Below are positions 1 through 6,441 of a DNA stretch of 11,386 bases, one piece after another. The stretch spans positions 1 to 11,386 of the forward strand of contig NZ_CAMPGZ010000138.1 in NCBI RefSeq assembly GCF_946885725.1. Direction: 5' to 3'. Each line of letters opens with the position of its first letter. Positions within the stretch are counted from its first letter, which is position 1. Under the pieces are notes generated by a model. It was not told where the DNA came from and searched no databases. It worked only from the letters and a program-made list of their open reading frames with translations. A program made the translations under genes and the position numbers. Origin of the DNA: an uncultured Nocardioides sp. GTDB lineage: Bacteria > Actinomycetota > Actinomycetes > Propionibacteriales > Nocardioidaceae.

Positions 1-1442
1 AGGTGACGATCGCCGACTCCGCCGCGGTCGTCACCGCCCCGACGTCGGCCGCCACCTGGGCCGAGCCGACCGTGGCCAGCGGCGACCGGCGCCTGGGGCC
101 GGCGCTCGACAAGGCGCTGGCCGACCTGCGGCTGCTGCGGCTGGCGCCGACGCTCACCCCGGACGAGGAGTTCCTCGGTGCGGGCGCGCCCTGGTTCCTC
201 ACCCTCTTCGGCCGCGACAGCCTGTGGGCGGCGCGGATGCTGCTGCCGGTGTCGACGACTCTGGCGGGCTCGACACTGCGGGTGCTCGCCGCCCGGCAGG
301 GCACGATCAGCGACACCTCGACCGCCGAGCAGCCCGGCAAGATCCTGCACGAGGTGCGCGCGAAGGCGATCGACGTACGCGACGAGAGCCACACGTTCAC
401 GCTGCCGCCGGTCTACTACGGCACGATCGACGCCACCTCGCTCTGGGCGACGACGCTGCACGACGCGTGGCGCTGGGGGCTCCCGGCCGACGAGGTCGAG
501 CCGTTGCTGCCGGCCCTCGAGCGCGCGCTGGCGTGGCAGGTCGAGGAGGGGGACGCCGACGGCGACCACTTCCTGGAGTACGTCGACGCGACCGGCACCG
601 GCCTGGCCAACCAGGGCTGGAAGGACTCCGGCGACTCGGTCCGCCACGTCGACGGGTCCCTGGCGACCGCGCCGCTGGCGCTGTGCGAGGTGCAGGCCTA
701 CGCGTACGCCGCCGCGACCCGGGGTGCCGACCTGCTCGAGGCGTTCGGCCGGCCGGGCGCCGACCGGTGGCGCGGCTGGGCGGCGCAGCTGCGCACCCGG
801 TTCCGGGAGCGGTTCTGGGTCGAGGACGCGCGCGGCGCGTACCCGGCGATCGCCCTCGACGCCGACAAGCGGCCGGTCGCCTCGGTGACCAGCAACATCG
901 GCCACCTGCTGGGGACCGGGCTGCTCGACTCCGACGAGGTCGACCTCGTCGCGCGGCGCCTGGTCGGCGACGACATGCTGTCCGGGTTCGGCATCCGCAC
1001 GCTGTCCAGCGACGCGGAGGGCTACTCGTCGACCGGCTACCACGTCGGCTCGGTGTGGCCGCACGACACCGCGATCTGCCTGGCCGGGCTGGCCGCCGAG
1101 GGCCGCCCGGAGGTCGCGCCCGTCGCCGAGGCGATGCTCGCCGCGACCCATGCGTTCGACGGCCGGCCCCCAGAGCTGTTCGCCGGCGACGCCCGGTCCG
1201 CGCACCCGGTCCCGGTGCCCTACCCCGCCGCCTGTCGGCCGCAGGCCTGGTCGGCCGCCGGCACGGTCTCGCTCACCGCTTCGCTGCTAGGACTCGCGGC
1301 CGACGTACCCGAGGGCTCGGTGACGGCCTCGCCCGTCACCCCCTGGCCGCTGGGCGCCACCACGGTCACTGGCCTGCGGGCGGGCGATCGGCCGCTCTCG
1401 GTCGCGGTCGACGACGCGGGAGTGGCCGAGGTCACGTGGTGA
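1..1442 (+). CDS. Glycogen debranching-type amylo-alpha-1,6-glucosidase, 5'-truncated
   Basis: The frame is open from the left edge (first full codon at 3), leaving 479 visible codons before TGA. Motifs of the (alpha/alpha)6-barrel glucosidase domain of actinobacterial debranching enzymes follow in order: WFLTLFGRDSLW at visible residues 64-75, PGKILHEVR at 111-119, YYGTIDATSLW at 138-148, NQGWKDSGDSV at 203-213, then TSNIGHLLGTGLL, STGYHVGSVWPHD and CRPQAWSAAG. The acidic residues around WKDSGD and EVR are the likely catalytic region. Family members usually have about 650-720 residues with an N-terminal beta domain, so roughly 200 residues should lie upstream. The GTG at 3 is in frame, but the residues after it look like the linker before the barrel, not a natural start. 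Expected role: cytoplasmic removal of alpha-1,6 branches from glycogen or other glucans. Certain as to family; the substrate is inferred. Confidence 0.9.
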   Translation, partial: VTIADSAAVVTAPTSAATWAEPTVASGDRRLGPALDKALADLRLLRLAPTLTPDEEFLGAGAPWFLTLFGRDSLWAARMLLPVSTTLAGSTLRVLAARQGTISDTSTAEQPGKILHEVRAKAIDVRDESHTFTLPPVYYGTIDATSLWATTLHDAWRWGLPADEVEPLLPALERALAWQVEEGDADGDHFLEYVDATGTGLANQGWKDSGDSVRHVDGSLATAPLALCEVQAYAYAAATRGADLLEAFGRPGADRWRGWAAQLRTRFRERFWVEDARGAYPAIALDADKRPVASVTSNIGHLLGTGLLDSDEVDLVARRLVGDDMLSGFGIRTLSSDAEGYSSTGYHVGSVWPHDTAICLAGLAAEGRPEVAPVAEAMLAATHAFDGRPPELFAGDARSAHPVPVPYPAACRPQAWSAAGTVSLTASLLGLAADVPEGSVTASPVTPWPLGATTVTGLRAGDRPLSVAVDDAGVAEVTW

Positions 1443-1451
1443 TCCGGCGGG

Positions 1452-1491
1452 CTTAGCCGCTCCTTAGCGAACGGATGGTGAGCGGTTAGCG
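1452..1491 (+). promoter_or_regulatory. Predicted response-regulator operator A (11-bp-phased CTTAG repeats)
   Basis: CTTAG occurs at 1452-1456 and again at 1463-1467, 11 bp apart. A further GTTAGCG lies at 1485-1491, 22 bp after the second copy, so on the same helical face. The 18 bases 1452-1469 match 3981-3998 beside the response regulator at 15 of 18 positions. Direct repeats spaced one helical turn apart are typical of OmpR-family binding sites. Regulation of the gene at 1551 by the regulator at 3244-3930 is inferred from this match and from proximity. Confidence 0.6.
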
Positions 1492-1501
1492 GCGTCCACG
1501 C

Positions 1502-1507
1502 GAACGT
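1502..1507 (+). promoter_or_regulatory. Candidate -10 of the secreted-protein gene
   Basis: GAACGT fits the loose actinobacterial ANNNT pattern and begins 39 bp after the start of the second CTTAG half-site (1463). The candidate -10 GAGAAT at 4031 begins exactly 39 bp after the matching half-site at 3992. There is no TTGACA-like -35, as expected for an activator-dependent promoter. Transcription would start near 1514, leaving a leader of about 37 nt with a ribosome binding site. Confidence 0.4.
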
Positions 1508-1550
1508 AGTCGTCGTCAGCTCGACCCTTCATCGAAACCGGAGAACTCCC

Positions 1551-1934
1551 ATGAACACCAAGCGTCTCGCCGCCGCCGGCCTGGCCACCGCCGCCGTCGC
1601 CACCGTCGTCCCGTTCGCCCTGGCCGCCCCCGCGTCGGCCGACGTCGAGAAGGTCGGCAACTGCGCCGGCGCCCGCTACGACTTCGACGTCGACCGCGAG
1701 CGCGGCGGCTACGAGGTGTCCTTCGAGGTCGACTCCAACACCCCGAACCAGAAGTGGCGCCTGGTGCTGTTCCACAACGGCGACCGGGTCTTCCGCGACG
1801 TGCGGACCACGGACCGCGAGGGCGAGGTCGACTTCGAGCGCCTGCGTCCGAACACCCCCGGTGCGGACACCTTCCGCGCGAAGGCCGTGAAGCTCAGCAA
1901 CGGTCAGAGCTGCTCGGTGCGCATCACGCGCTGA
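1551..1934 (+). CDS. Small secreted protein, predicted beta-rich, two cysteines
   Basis: 127 codons starting at ATG, preceded by GGAGAA at 1540-1545. Residues 1-30 form a classical Sec signal peptide: positive MNTKR, a hydrophobic Ala/Val core, and an APASA end before Asp31. The mature part of about 97 residues is acidic and rich in alternating beta-type segments (YEVSFEV, KWRLVLFHNG). It has only two cysteines, Cys38 and Cys121, near its two ends and so able to form one disulfide. No catalytic motif is visible. From memory it resembles a recurrent uncharacterised family of small exported actinobacterial proteins, but I cannot name a domain. It converges on the sensor kinase gene with 11 bp between stop codons, and its promoter region carries the operator-like repeat shared with the regulator promoter. 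It is therefore a likely target of the two-component system, perhaps a ligand, chaperone or envelope-protective protein (inference). Confidence 0.85.
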   Translation: MNTKRLAAAGLATAAVATVVPFALAAPASADVEKVGNCAGARYDFDVDRERGGYEVSFEVDSNTPNQKWRLVLFHNGDRVFRDVRTTDREGEVDFERLRPNTPGADTFRAKAVKLSNGQSCSVRITR

Positions 1935-1945
1935 CCGACCAGGTC

Positions 1946-3235
1946 TCAGCGGGCGGGGCCGAGGTGCACACGCACCTCGGCCCCGCCGCCGTCTGCGCGG
2001 GCGACCTCGAGGTGGCCGCCGGACGACTCGGCAGTACGGCGGGCGATGTCCAGGCCGAGGCCGGTCGAGCCGGCCGCGCTGGCGCCGCGGCTGGTCAGCT
2101 CCTCGGGGAAGCCCGGCCCGTGGTCGCGCACCACCAGCAGCGCGCCCTCGCCGTCCGGGGCGACGCGGACCTCGACCGTGCAGCCCTCCGGCGTGTGGCT
2201 GAACACGTTGTCCAGCAGCACGTCGAGCAGCGCGTCGAGGTCGTCTCGACTGGCCGCGACCGGGATCCGGCTGGTCGGTACGTCGACGGTGAACGGCCGG
2301 TCCTGGTCCTCTGCGAGCGGCTCCCAGAACGCCGTCCGCTCGACCACCGCCTCCACCACGTCGCCGGACGCGGCCAGGCCCTCACGCTGCGAGCGCCGCC
2401 CCTCGCGGATCACCGCGTCGACCATCCGCTCCAACGCGTCGATGTCGCGCCCGAGCCGTTCGCGCTCGGCCGGGTCGTCCAGCGACTCCGCGTCGAGCCG
2501 CAGCGCGGTGATCGGGGTGCGCAGCCGGTGCGACAGGTCGGCGACGTTGTCGCGCTCGCGGCGCAGCAGCACCTGGACCCGGTCGACCAGGCGGTTGAGT
2601 GCGGCGCCCACCTCCTGCACCTCCGCCGGTCCCTCCTGCGGCACCGGCGTGGACAGGTCGTTCTCCCCGAGTCGTACGGCGGAGGCGGCGAGCGCGCGGA
2701 TCGGCTGGACGAAGCGACGGCCCAGACGGTCGGCCACCAGCAGCGAGCCGCCGAGCAGCACCAGTCCGAGCAGCGCGAGCACCGCCCACGTCGTACGCAC
2801 GGTGTCGCTGAAGCCGCGGTCGAGGACGTTGACCCGGATCACGCTCGTGGCGTCGGGCACCGCGCTGCCGCCGCCCAGCGACACCGGGACGAGGATCTCC
2901 ACGCCGCCGTCCACGTCGTCGACCCGGGCCCGCCCGGTCTCGCGGGCTTGGCGGACGCGGGCGTTCTCGCCGGGGTACGGGCCGATCGCCTGCCCGTCGG
3001 GATAGAGCACGGTCGTCTGGATCGCCTCGTCGTCGTTGATCGTGCTCAGGTAGACCGACACGGTTCCCTTGTCGCGGCCGGCCACCACGGTCTCGGTCGC
3101 CTGCACCTCGAGCGCCGCGCGGGCGAGCTGGTCCTCGAGGGCGTAGTCATCGATGAGCACCGCCATCGGGATCAGCATCGCCAGAAGCACCATCGCGGTG
3201 CTCGCCGCGACGGTGACGATGAGGCTGCGGCGCAC
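1946..3235 (-). CDS. Two-component sensor histidine kinase
   Basis: 429 residues from a GTG at 3235. AGGA, overlapping the stop codon of the regulator gene, sits 6 nt before it; longer in-frame starts would lie inside the regulator gene and add no membrane or sensor sequence. Order of parts: membrane segment 1 (about 5-28), an extracytoplasmic sensor region of about 120 residues with no recognised domain, membrane segment 2 (148-168), HAMP (about 169-222), then the kinase core. The H-box DLSHRLRTP has phospho-acceptor His236, the N-box LLDNVFSHTPEG has Asn343, the G1 box DHGPGF covers 371-376, and the G2 box GSTGLGL covers 389-395. All catalytic motifs are intact. It should autophosphorylate in response to an envelope signal and pass the phosphate to Asp52 of the regulator encoded just upstream in the same operon. 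The signal is unknown; the neighbouring small exported proteins are candidates for interaction. Confidence 0.95.
   Translation of the reverse strand: MRRSLIVTVAASTAMVLLAMLIPMAVLIDDYALEDQLARAALEVQATETVVAGRDKGTVSVYLSTINDDEAIQTTVLYPDGQAIGPYPGENARVRQARETGRARVDDVDGGVEILVPVSLGGGSAVPDATSVIRVNVLDRGFSDTVRTTWAVLALLGLVLLGGSLLVADRLGRRFVQPIRALAASAVRLGENDLSTPVPQEGPAEVQEVGAALNRLVDRVQVLLRRERDNVADLSHRLRTPITALRLDAESLDDPAERERLGRDIDALERMVDAVIREGRRSQREGLAASGDVVEAVVERTAFWEPLAEDQDRPFTVDVPTSRIPVAASRDDLDALLDVLLDNVFSHTPEGCTVEVRVAPDGEGALLVVRDHGPGFPEELTSRGASAAGSTGLGLDIARRTAESSGGHLEVARADGGGAEVRVHLGPAR
1952..1987. terminator. Perfect 16-bp hairpin between convergent genes, inside the kinase 3' end
   Basis: The arms 1952-1967 and 1972-1987 are perfectly complementary, almost all G/C, with a 4-base loop (ACAC on the + strand). 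The hairpin starts 18 bp after the stop of the secreted-protein gene and lies within the last codons of the sensor kinase on the other strand. There is no T-tract on either side. Actinobacterial terminators often lack one, so a bidirectional terminator is the likely role. The stem also encodes kinase residues, so part of the pairing could be coincidental with GC-rich codon choice, though 16 perfect pairs is unusual. Confidence 0.6.
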
Positions 3236-3243
3236 GGCGCGTC

Positions 3244-3930
3244 CTAGGCGGTCGGGTCCGCGAGGCGCACGCCGACGCCTCGCACCGAGTGGACGTAGCG
3301 GGGTTCCTGAGCGGTCTCGCCGAGCTTGCGGCGCAGCCACGACAGGTGCACGTCGACGGTCTTGTCGCTGCCGCCGTACGGCTGCTGCCAGACGTCGGTG
3401 AGCAGCTCGCGCTTGGTGACCACCTCGCCGGGGCGTTGCGCGAGGTAGGCGAGCAGGTCGAACTCGCGCGGGCTGAGCTCCAGCTGGGCGCCGTCGAGGG
3501 TGGCGACGCGGGCGCGCAGGTCGATGGAGAGGCCGCCGACGGTGAGGACGGGCCGCTCGTTCTGCCCGGCGCCGTAGCGGCGGAGCACCGCGCGCACGCG
3601 TGCCTCGAGCTGCGCGGCGCTGAACGGCTTGACCAGGTAGTCGTCCGCGCCGGCGTCGAGCGCCTGCACCAGCGCGGGGTCGTCGTCGCGGGCGCTGGTG
3701 ATGATGACGGGTACGGCGCTGACCGCGCGCAGCATGCGCAGCACCTCGGTGCCGTCGATGTCCGGCAGGCCGAGGTCGAGCAGCACCAGGTCGGGGCGGT
3801 CCTCCACGGCCAGACCGAGCCCGGTCATGCCCTTGTCGGCCGAGGCGACGACGTAGCCCCGTTCGCGCAGCGCACCGATCAGCCGCGACCGGATGACCGG
3901 GTCGTCCTCGATGAGCAGGAGCTGGGGCAC
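3244..3930 (-). CDS. OmpR-family response regulator
   Basis: 228 residues. The receiver domain (1-118) has the acidic pair Asp9/Asp10, phospho-acceptor Asp52 in LLDLGLPDIDG, Thr78 and Lys101 in LVKPF. The C-terminal winged helix (about 128-224) has SPREFDLLAYLAQRPGEVV and the recognition segment DKTVDVHLSWLRRKLGE. Length and layout are standard. The start is GTG at 3930; no good ribosome site precedes it, but TAGCGT lies 6 nt upstream, so the transcript is probably leaderless. It is the first gene of the operon with the sensor kinase, whose GTG lies 8 bp beyond this stop codon. Upstream lies a CTTAG repeat also present before the secreted-protein gene, so it probably activates both small exported genes and its own operon (inference). 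Confidence 0.95.
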   Translation of the reverse strand: MPQLLLIEDDPVIRSRLIGALRERGYVVASADKGMTGLGLAVEDRPDLVLLDLGLPDIDGTEVLRMLRAVSAVPVIITSARDDDPALVQALDAGADDYLVKPFSAAQLEARVRAVLRRYGAGQNERPVLTVGGLSIDLRARVATLDGAQLELSPREFDLLAYLAQRPGEVVTKRELLTDVWQQPYGGSDKTVDVHLSWLRRKLGETAQEPRYVHSVRGVGVRLADPTA

Positions 3931-3936
3931 GCCCCG

Positions 3937-3942
3937 ACGCTA
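3937..3942 (-). promoter_or_regulatory. Candidate -10 of the regulator/kinase operon
   Basis: TAGCGT on the minus strand matches TANNNT and ends 6 nt before the GTG at 3930. This places the transcription start at or next to the start codon, as in leaderless actinobacterial genes. No clear -35 is visible. The operator-like repeat starts about 38 bp upstream. Confidence 0.5.
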
Positions 3943-3980
3943 GCGGCTCGGCGCCGCACCGATCCGCTCGCGGAGCGAGT

Positions 3981-4008
3981 CTTAGTCGCGGCTTAGCGGT
4001 CCGCTAAC
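3981..4008. promoter_or_regulatory. Predicted response-regulator operator B in the divergent promoter region
   Basis: CTTAG at 3981-3985 and 3992-3996, 11 bp apart, repeats the arrangement at 1452-1469. The second copy also forms a perfect inverted repeat, TTAGCGG-T-CCGCTAA (3993-4007), so the site has both direct and inverted half-sites. It lies between the divergent regulator gene and the gene at 4043, and ends 22 bp before the candidate -10 at 4031, where an activator would contact the -35 region. Binding by the adjacent regulator is inferred. Confidence 0.6.
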
Positions 4009-4030
4009 CCGCGGCTCCCCTGGTCGCCAC

Positions 4031-4036
4031 GAGAAT
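4031..4036 (+). promoter_or_regulatory. Candidate -10 of the membrane-anchored small protein gene
   Basis: GAGAAT fits ANNNT and ends 6 nt before the GTG at 4043. That is the same distance as TAGCGT before the regulator start, so this gene is also probably leaderless. No -35 consensus is visible, which agrees with activation from the operator just upstream. Confidence 0.45.
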
Positions 4037-4042
4037 GGTGGG

Positions 4043-4480
4043 GTGAAGCGCGCGCTCCTCTACCTGGGTATCTGGCTCGGTGCCGTCGCGGTCGCCACCG
4101 GGATCGCCCTGGCCGCGATCGGTGCCGTCGGCGACGCCGCGCGCGGGCGCGGGCCGATCGGCGCTGAGGTGACTCCGCTCCAGGACAGCGACCCCGACCC
4201 CGAGGAGATCCCCTCGGACCTGCCGGGCCGGACGCGCGACATCAAGGGTGAGTACGGCACGTTCCGGGTCTCCTGCGAGGGCCCGTACGCCGCCGGCATC
4301 CGCGTGGAGGCCAACAAGGCCGCCGGCTGGTCGGTGCTCAGCTACGAGAAGGGCCCCGACGACGACGTCGACGCGGTCTTCACCCAGCCCGGCCGCAGCG
4401 TCGAGGTCGAGGTCTACTGCAACCAGGGCGTCCCCACCGTCGGCGACGTCGAGCGCGCGACGTTCATCGACGAGGACTGA
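4043..4480 (+). CDS. Small membrane-anchored extracytoplasmic protein, two cysteines
   Basis: 145 residues from a GTG that has no ribosome binding site but a candidate -10 six nt upstream. One hydrophobic segment (about 5-30) after MKR makes it a signal anchor, or less likely a cleaved signal peptide. It is followed by an acidic proline-rich linker (about 40-62) and a compact domain (about 66-140) with Cys78 in FRVSCEG and Cys126 in VYCNQG, probably disulfide-bonded outside the cell. No known catalytic motif. It is divergent from the response regulator and shares with the secreted protein at 1551 an operator-like promoter region, an acidic exported domain and a cysteine pair. There is no convincing sequence similarity between the two. 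A role as accessory sensor, kinase inhibitor or envelope stress effector would fit, but none can be read from the sequence. Confidence 0.8.
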   Translation: MKRALLYLGIWLGAVAVATGIALAAIGAVGDAARGRGPIGAEVTPLQDSDPDPEEIPSDLPGRTRDIKGEYGTFRVSCEGPYAAGIRVEANKAAGWSVLSYEKGPDDDVDAVFTQPGRSVEVEVYCNQGVPTVGDVERATFIDED

Positions 4481-4486
4481 CGCGCG

Positions 4487-4548
4487 ACAACGATTCGTCT
4501 GCGGTTTACGGGGTGAATCACACAGGCGGGTCGCAGACGAATCGTTGT
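4487..4548. repeat. Perfect 17-bp inverted repeat with 28-nt loop
   Basis: Left arm ACAACGATTCGTCTGCG (4487-4503) pairs perfectly with the right arm at 4532-4548, and wobble pairs could extend the stem at both ends. It lies between the convergent genes ending at 4480 (+) and 4562 (-) and fills almost the whole gap. The arms are much richer in A/T than their surroundings. It may work as a bidirectional terminator, but the loop of 28 nt is long for that and there is no T-tract. A dispersed palindromic (REP-like) element is the main alternative. Confidence 0.65.
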
Positions 4549-4561
4549 TCGGTGACGTCGT

Positions 4562-5416
4562 TCAGCGACCGAGCAGCGCGAGGTCCTCGTCGTCGAGCTC
4601 GAGGTGTACGGCGGCGGCGGAGTCGGCGACGGACTCCGGCCGGCTCGCGCCGGGGATCGGGATCATCGCCTCGGACAGCGAGAGCTCCCAGGCCAGGCAC
4701 ACCTGCTGCGGGCTGACGCCGTGCTTCTCGGCCACCCGGCCGAACGCCTCCCACTCGCTGCCGAGCCCGCCGGCCTTGCCCATCCCGCCGAGCGGCGACC
4801 AGGCCAGGAACGCGATGCCGAGCTCCGCGCACAGGTCGATCTCGTCGCGGGAGGAGCGGAAGGACGGGCTGAACTGGTTCTGCACCGCGACCAGCCCCTC
4901 GCCGAGCTCGCGGTGCGCGAGACGGATCTGCTCCGGGTTCGCGTTGGACAGCCCGGCCCCGGCGATCAACCCCTCGTCCAGCAGCGCCTTCAGGCCGGCG
5001 ACGGTCTCGGCGTAGTCGATCTTCGGGTCGGGCCGGTGGTGCTGGTACAGCGCGATCTGCTCGACGCCCAGCCGCTCCATCGAGGCGAGGCAGGCCTTGC
5101 GGAGGTACGCCGCGGTCCCGTCGAGCTCCCAGTCGGCGCCACGCCGGGTGTGGCCGCCCTTGGTGGCGACGAGGACGTCGTCCGGGCCGACGCCGTACTC
5201 CCGCAGCGCCTTGGCGATCAGCGCCTCGTTGTGGCCGAACGTCGCCTCGTCCGGGGAGTACGCGTCGGCGGTGTCGATCAGCGTCACGCCCTCGTCGAGC
5301 GCGCAAGCGATCGTGCGGATCGCGCGCTCCTCGTCGTTGTGCTCCCGGACCGACATCGGCATCGCGCCGAGGCCGATCGCGCTGACGGTGCGCGTCCCGA
5401 TACGTCGCTGCTTCAC
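4562..5416 (-). CDS. Aldo/keto reductase
   Basis: 284 residues, the usual length for a bacterial member of the aldo/keto reductase superfamily, a cytoplasmic NADPH-dependent TIM-barrel oxidoreductase. It begins with RRIGTRTVSAIGLGAMPMS and shows the tetrad Asp48 and Tyr53 (LIDTADAYSP), Lys86 (VATKGG) and His127 (LYQHHRPD). The cofactor-side motifs GAGLSNANPEQ and IPIPGASRPES follow. The residue before the catalytic His is His126, where many relatives have Leu. The start is GTG at 5416, 9 bp after the LysR stop, so the two are almost certainly co-transcribed. The substrate is not predictable. The nearby exporter and LysR gene suggest handling or detoxification of a small carbonyl compound (inference). 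Confidence 0.93.
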   Translation of the reverse strand: MKQRRIGTRTVSAIGLGAMPMSVREHNDEERAIRTIACALDEGVTLIDTADAYSPDEATFGHNEALIAKALREYGVGPDDVLVATKGGHTRRGADWELDGTAAYLRKACLASMERLGVEQIALYQHHRPDPKIDYAETVAGLKALLDEGLIAGAGLSNANPEQIRLAHRELGEGLVAVQNQFSPSFRSSRDEIDLCAELGIAFLAWSPLGGMGKAGGLGSEWEAFGRVAEKHGVSPQQVCLAWELSLSEAMIPIPGASRPESVADSAAAVHLELDDEDLALLGR

Positions 5417-5425
5417 CTCGCCACC

Positions 5426-6358
5426 CTAGGCGGGTGCGGAAGGTGGTCTCGACGAGCTCGACCACCCGCCATCGGCGGCGTGCTCCTCGAGGCGGTCCAG
5501 CACCAGGCGCAGCGGTGGCCAGGAGCCGCGGCCGCGCCGGGTGACGGCGTACGACCGCAGCAGCACCTCGGGGTCGCGCAGCCGGACCACCGCGACGCCC
5601 TCGTGCGGCGGCAGGTTGTCCGGCAGCAGCGCCACCCCGAGCCCGGCGGCGACCAGGTCCTGCACCAGGTCGAGGCTGTCGACGCGGTGCGCGACGCGCG
5701 GCTCGAAGCCGGCCATGGACGCCAGCGTGCGCACGACGTCCTCGTCGGCGGTGTTGCGCGAGTTGACGATCCAGTCGTGGCCGGCGAACCGTCGCATCAC
5801 CTCGGTGGCGCGGCCGCGCGGTCGTTGCTCGTTGGCCGGCACGCCCAGGTGCCACGGCGCCTGCCACAGCGGCCGGGCCTGAAGCGACCGGTCGAACGCC
5901 GCGGGCGCCAGGTCGTAGTCGTAGGTCAGCGCCAGGTCGACGTCGTCGCGCGCGAGCAGGTCGTAGGCCTCGAACGGCTCGTGCTCGTAGACCAGCAGGC
6001 GCACGGCGGGGTGCGTGCCGGACAGCTCGTGGAGCACCGGCAACAGCGACCGCCGTACGGCGGTGGCGAAGCCGGCCACCCGCACCGTGCCGGCGGGGTC
6101 GGCGTGAGGGTCGAGGTCGAGCCGGGCGGCCTCGACCGCGGCGAGGATCGTCACGGCGTGGTCGGCCAGGCGGCGGCCGGCCGGAGTGAGCCTGACTCGC
6201 CGGCCGTGCGGCTCGGTGAGCGGCGTCCCCACCTCGCGAGCGAGCGCGGCGATCTGCTGGCTGACGTTGGAAGTGCTGGTGTGCATCTCCTCGGCGACCT
6301 CGCGCATCGAGCCGAGCCGGGAGAGCTCGAGCAGCATCTCGAGCCGGTGCACGTCCAT
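5426..6358 (-). CDS. LysR-family transcriptional regulator
   Basis: 310 residues from ATG. The N-terminal winged helix-turn-helix (about 3-60) has the typical [28 protein letters not shown] and LTPAGRRL; the effector domain (about 92-295) begins [18 protein letters not shown] and contains the usual [10 protein letters not shown]. The transcript may be leaderless: AACAAT lies 6 nt before the ATG. It is divergent from an RhtA-like exporter, the classic LysR arrangement, so it probably controls the exporter and itself, while the reductase follows in the same operon. The last residues, about WSSSSRPPS (299-307), are encoded by a palindromic repeat. They look like an acquired tail instead of part of the fold. 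Confidence 0.94.
   Translation of the reverse strand: MDVHRLEMLLELSRLGSMREVAEEMHTSTSNVSQQIAALAREVGTPLTEPHGRRVRLTPAGRRLADHAVTILAAVEAARLDLDPHADPAGTVRVAGFATAVRRSLLPVLHELSGTHPAVRLLVYEHEPFEAYDLLARDDVDLALTYDYDLAPAAFDRSLQARPLWQAPWHLGVPANEQRPRGRATEVMRRFAGHDWIVNSRNTADEDVVRTLASMAGFEPRVAHRVDSLDLVQDLVAAGLGVALLPDNLPPHEGVAVVRLRDPEVLLRSYAVTRRGRGSWPPLRLVLDRLEEHAADGGWSSSSRPPSAPA
5442..5466. repeat. REP-like palindromic repeat inside the LysR 3' end
   Basis: GGTGGTC (5442-5448) and GACCACC (5460-5466) are inverted arms around an 11-base centre containing TCGA at both ends. Read on the minus strand in one frame it gives VVELVETT, and in the LysR frame WSSSSRPP. I recall such short peptides as the mark of an abundant intergenic repeat in Nocardioides and related genomes, where similar elements often extend annotated genes. 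Only one copy is in this window, so dispersal cannot be shown here. Confidence 0.55.
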
Positions 6359-6364
6359 GCGCCC

Positions 6365-6384
6365 ATTGTTCGTCAGTCATGAAC
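6365..6384. promoter_or_regulatory. Candidate LysR box overlapping the LysR -10
   Basis: GTTC-N9-GAAC (6368-6384) is a dyad containing the T-N11-A pattern (T6370, A6382) typical of LysR-type sites. On the minus strand AACAAT (6370-6365) is a possible -10 six nt before the LysR ATG, so bound LysR would cover its own promoter. The box is 58 bp before the exporter ATG at 6442, a fitting place for activation of that gene. Short motif; moderate chance of coincidence. Confidence 0.4.
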
Positions 6385-6441
6385 GGAACGTCCACAAACA
6401 ACACGTGGACGCGGACGGTCGAGGTGTGGCGTCATGGAGAC

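Noticed and set aside
1754..3247. 497-codon open frame on the plus strand
   Set aside because: Antisense to the sensor kinase, whose H, N, G1 and G2 boxes are all intact; the peptide is low-complexity with no domain.
3236..3340. N-terminal extension of the sensor kinase to an upstream start
   Set aside because: It would lie inside the regulator gene and adds an Arg-rich segment; GTG 3235 has an AGGA site overlapping the regulator stop codon.
4518..6404. 628-codon open frame on the minus strand
   Set aside because: It runs through the LysR and reductase genes in another frame and has the Arg/Ala/Gly-rich composition of a high-GC shadow frame; both overlapped genes have clear family motifs.
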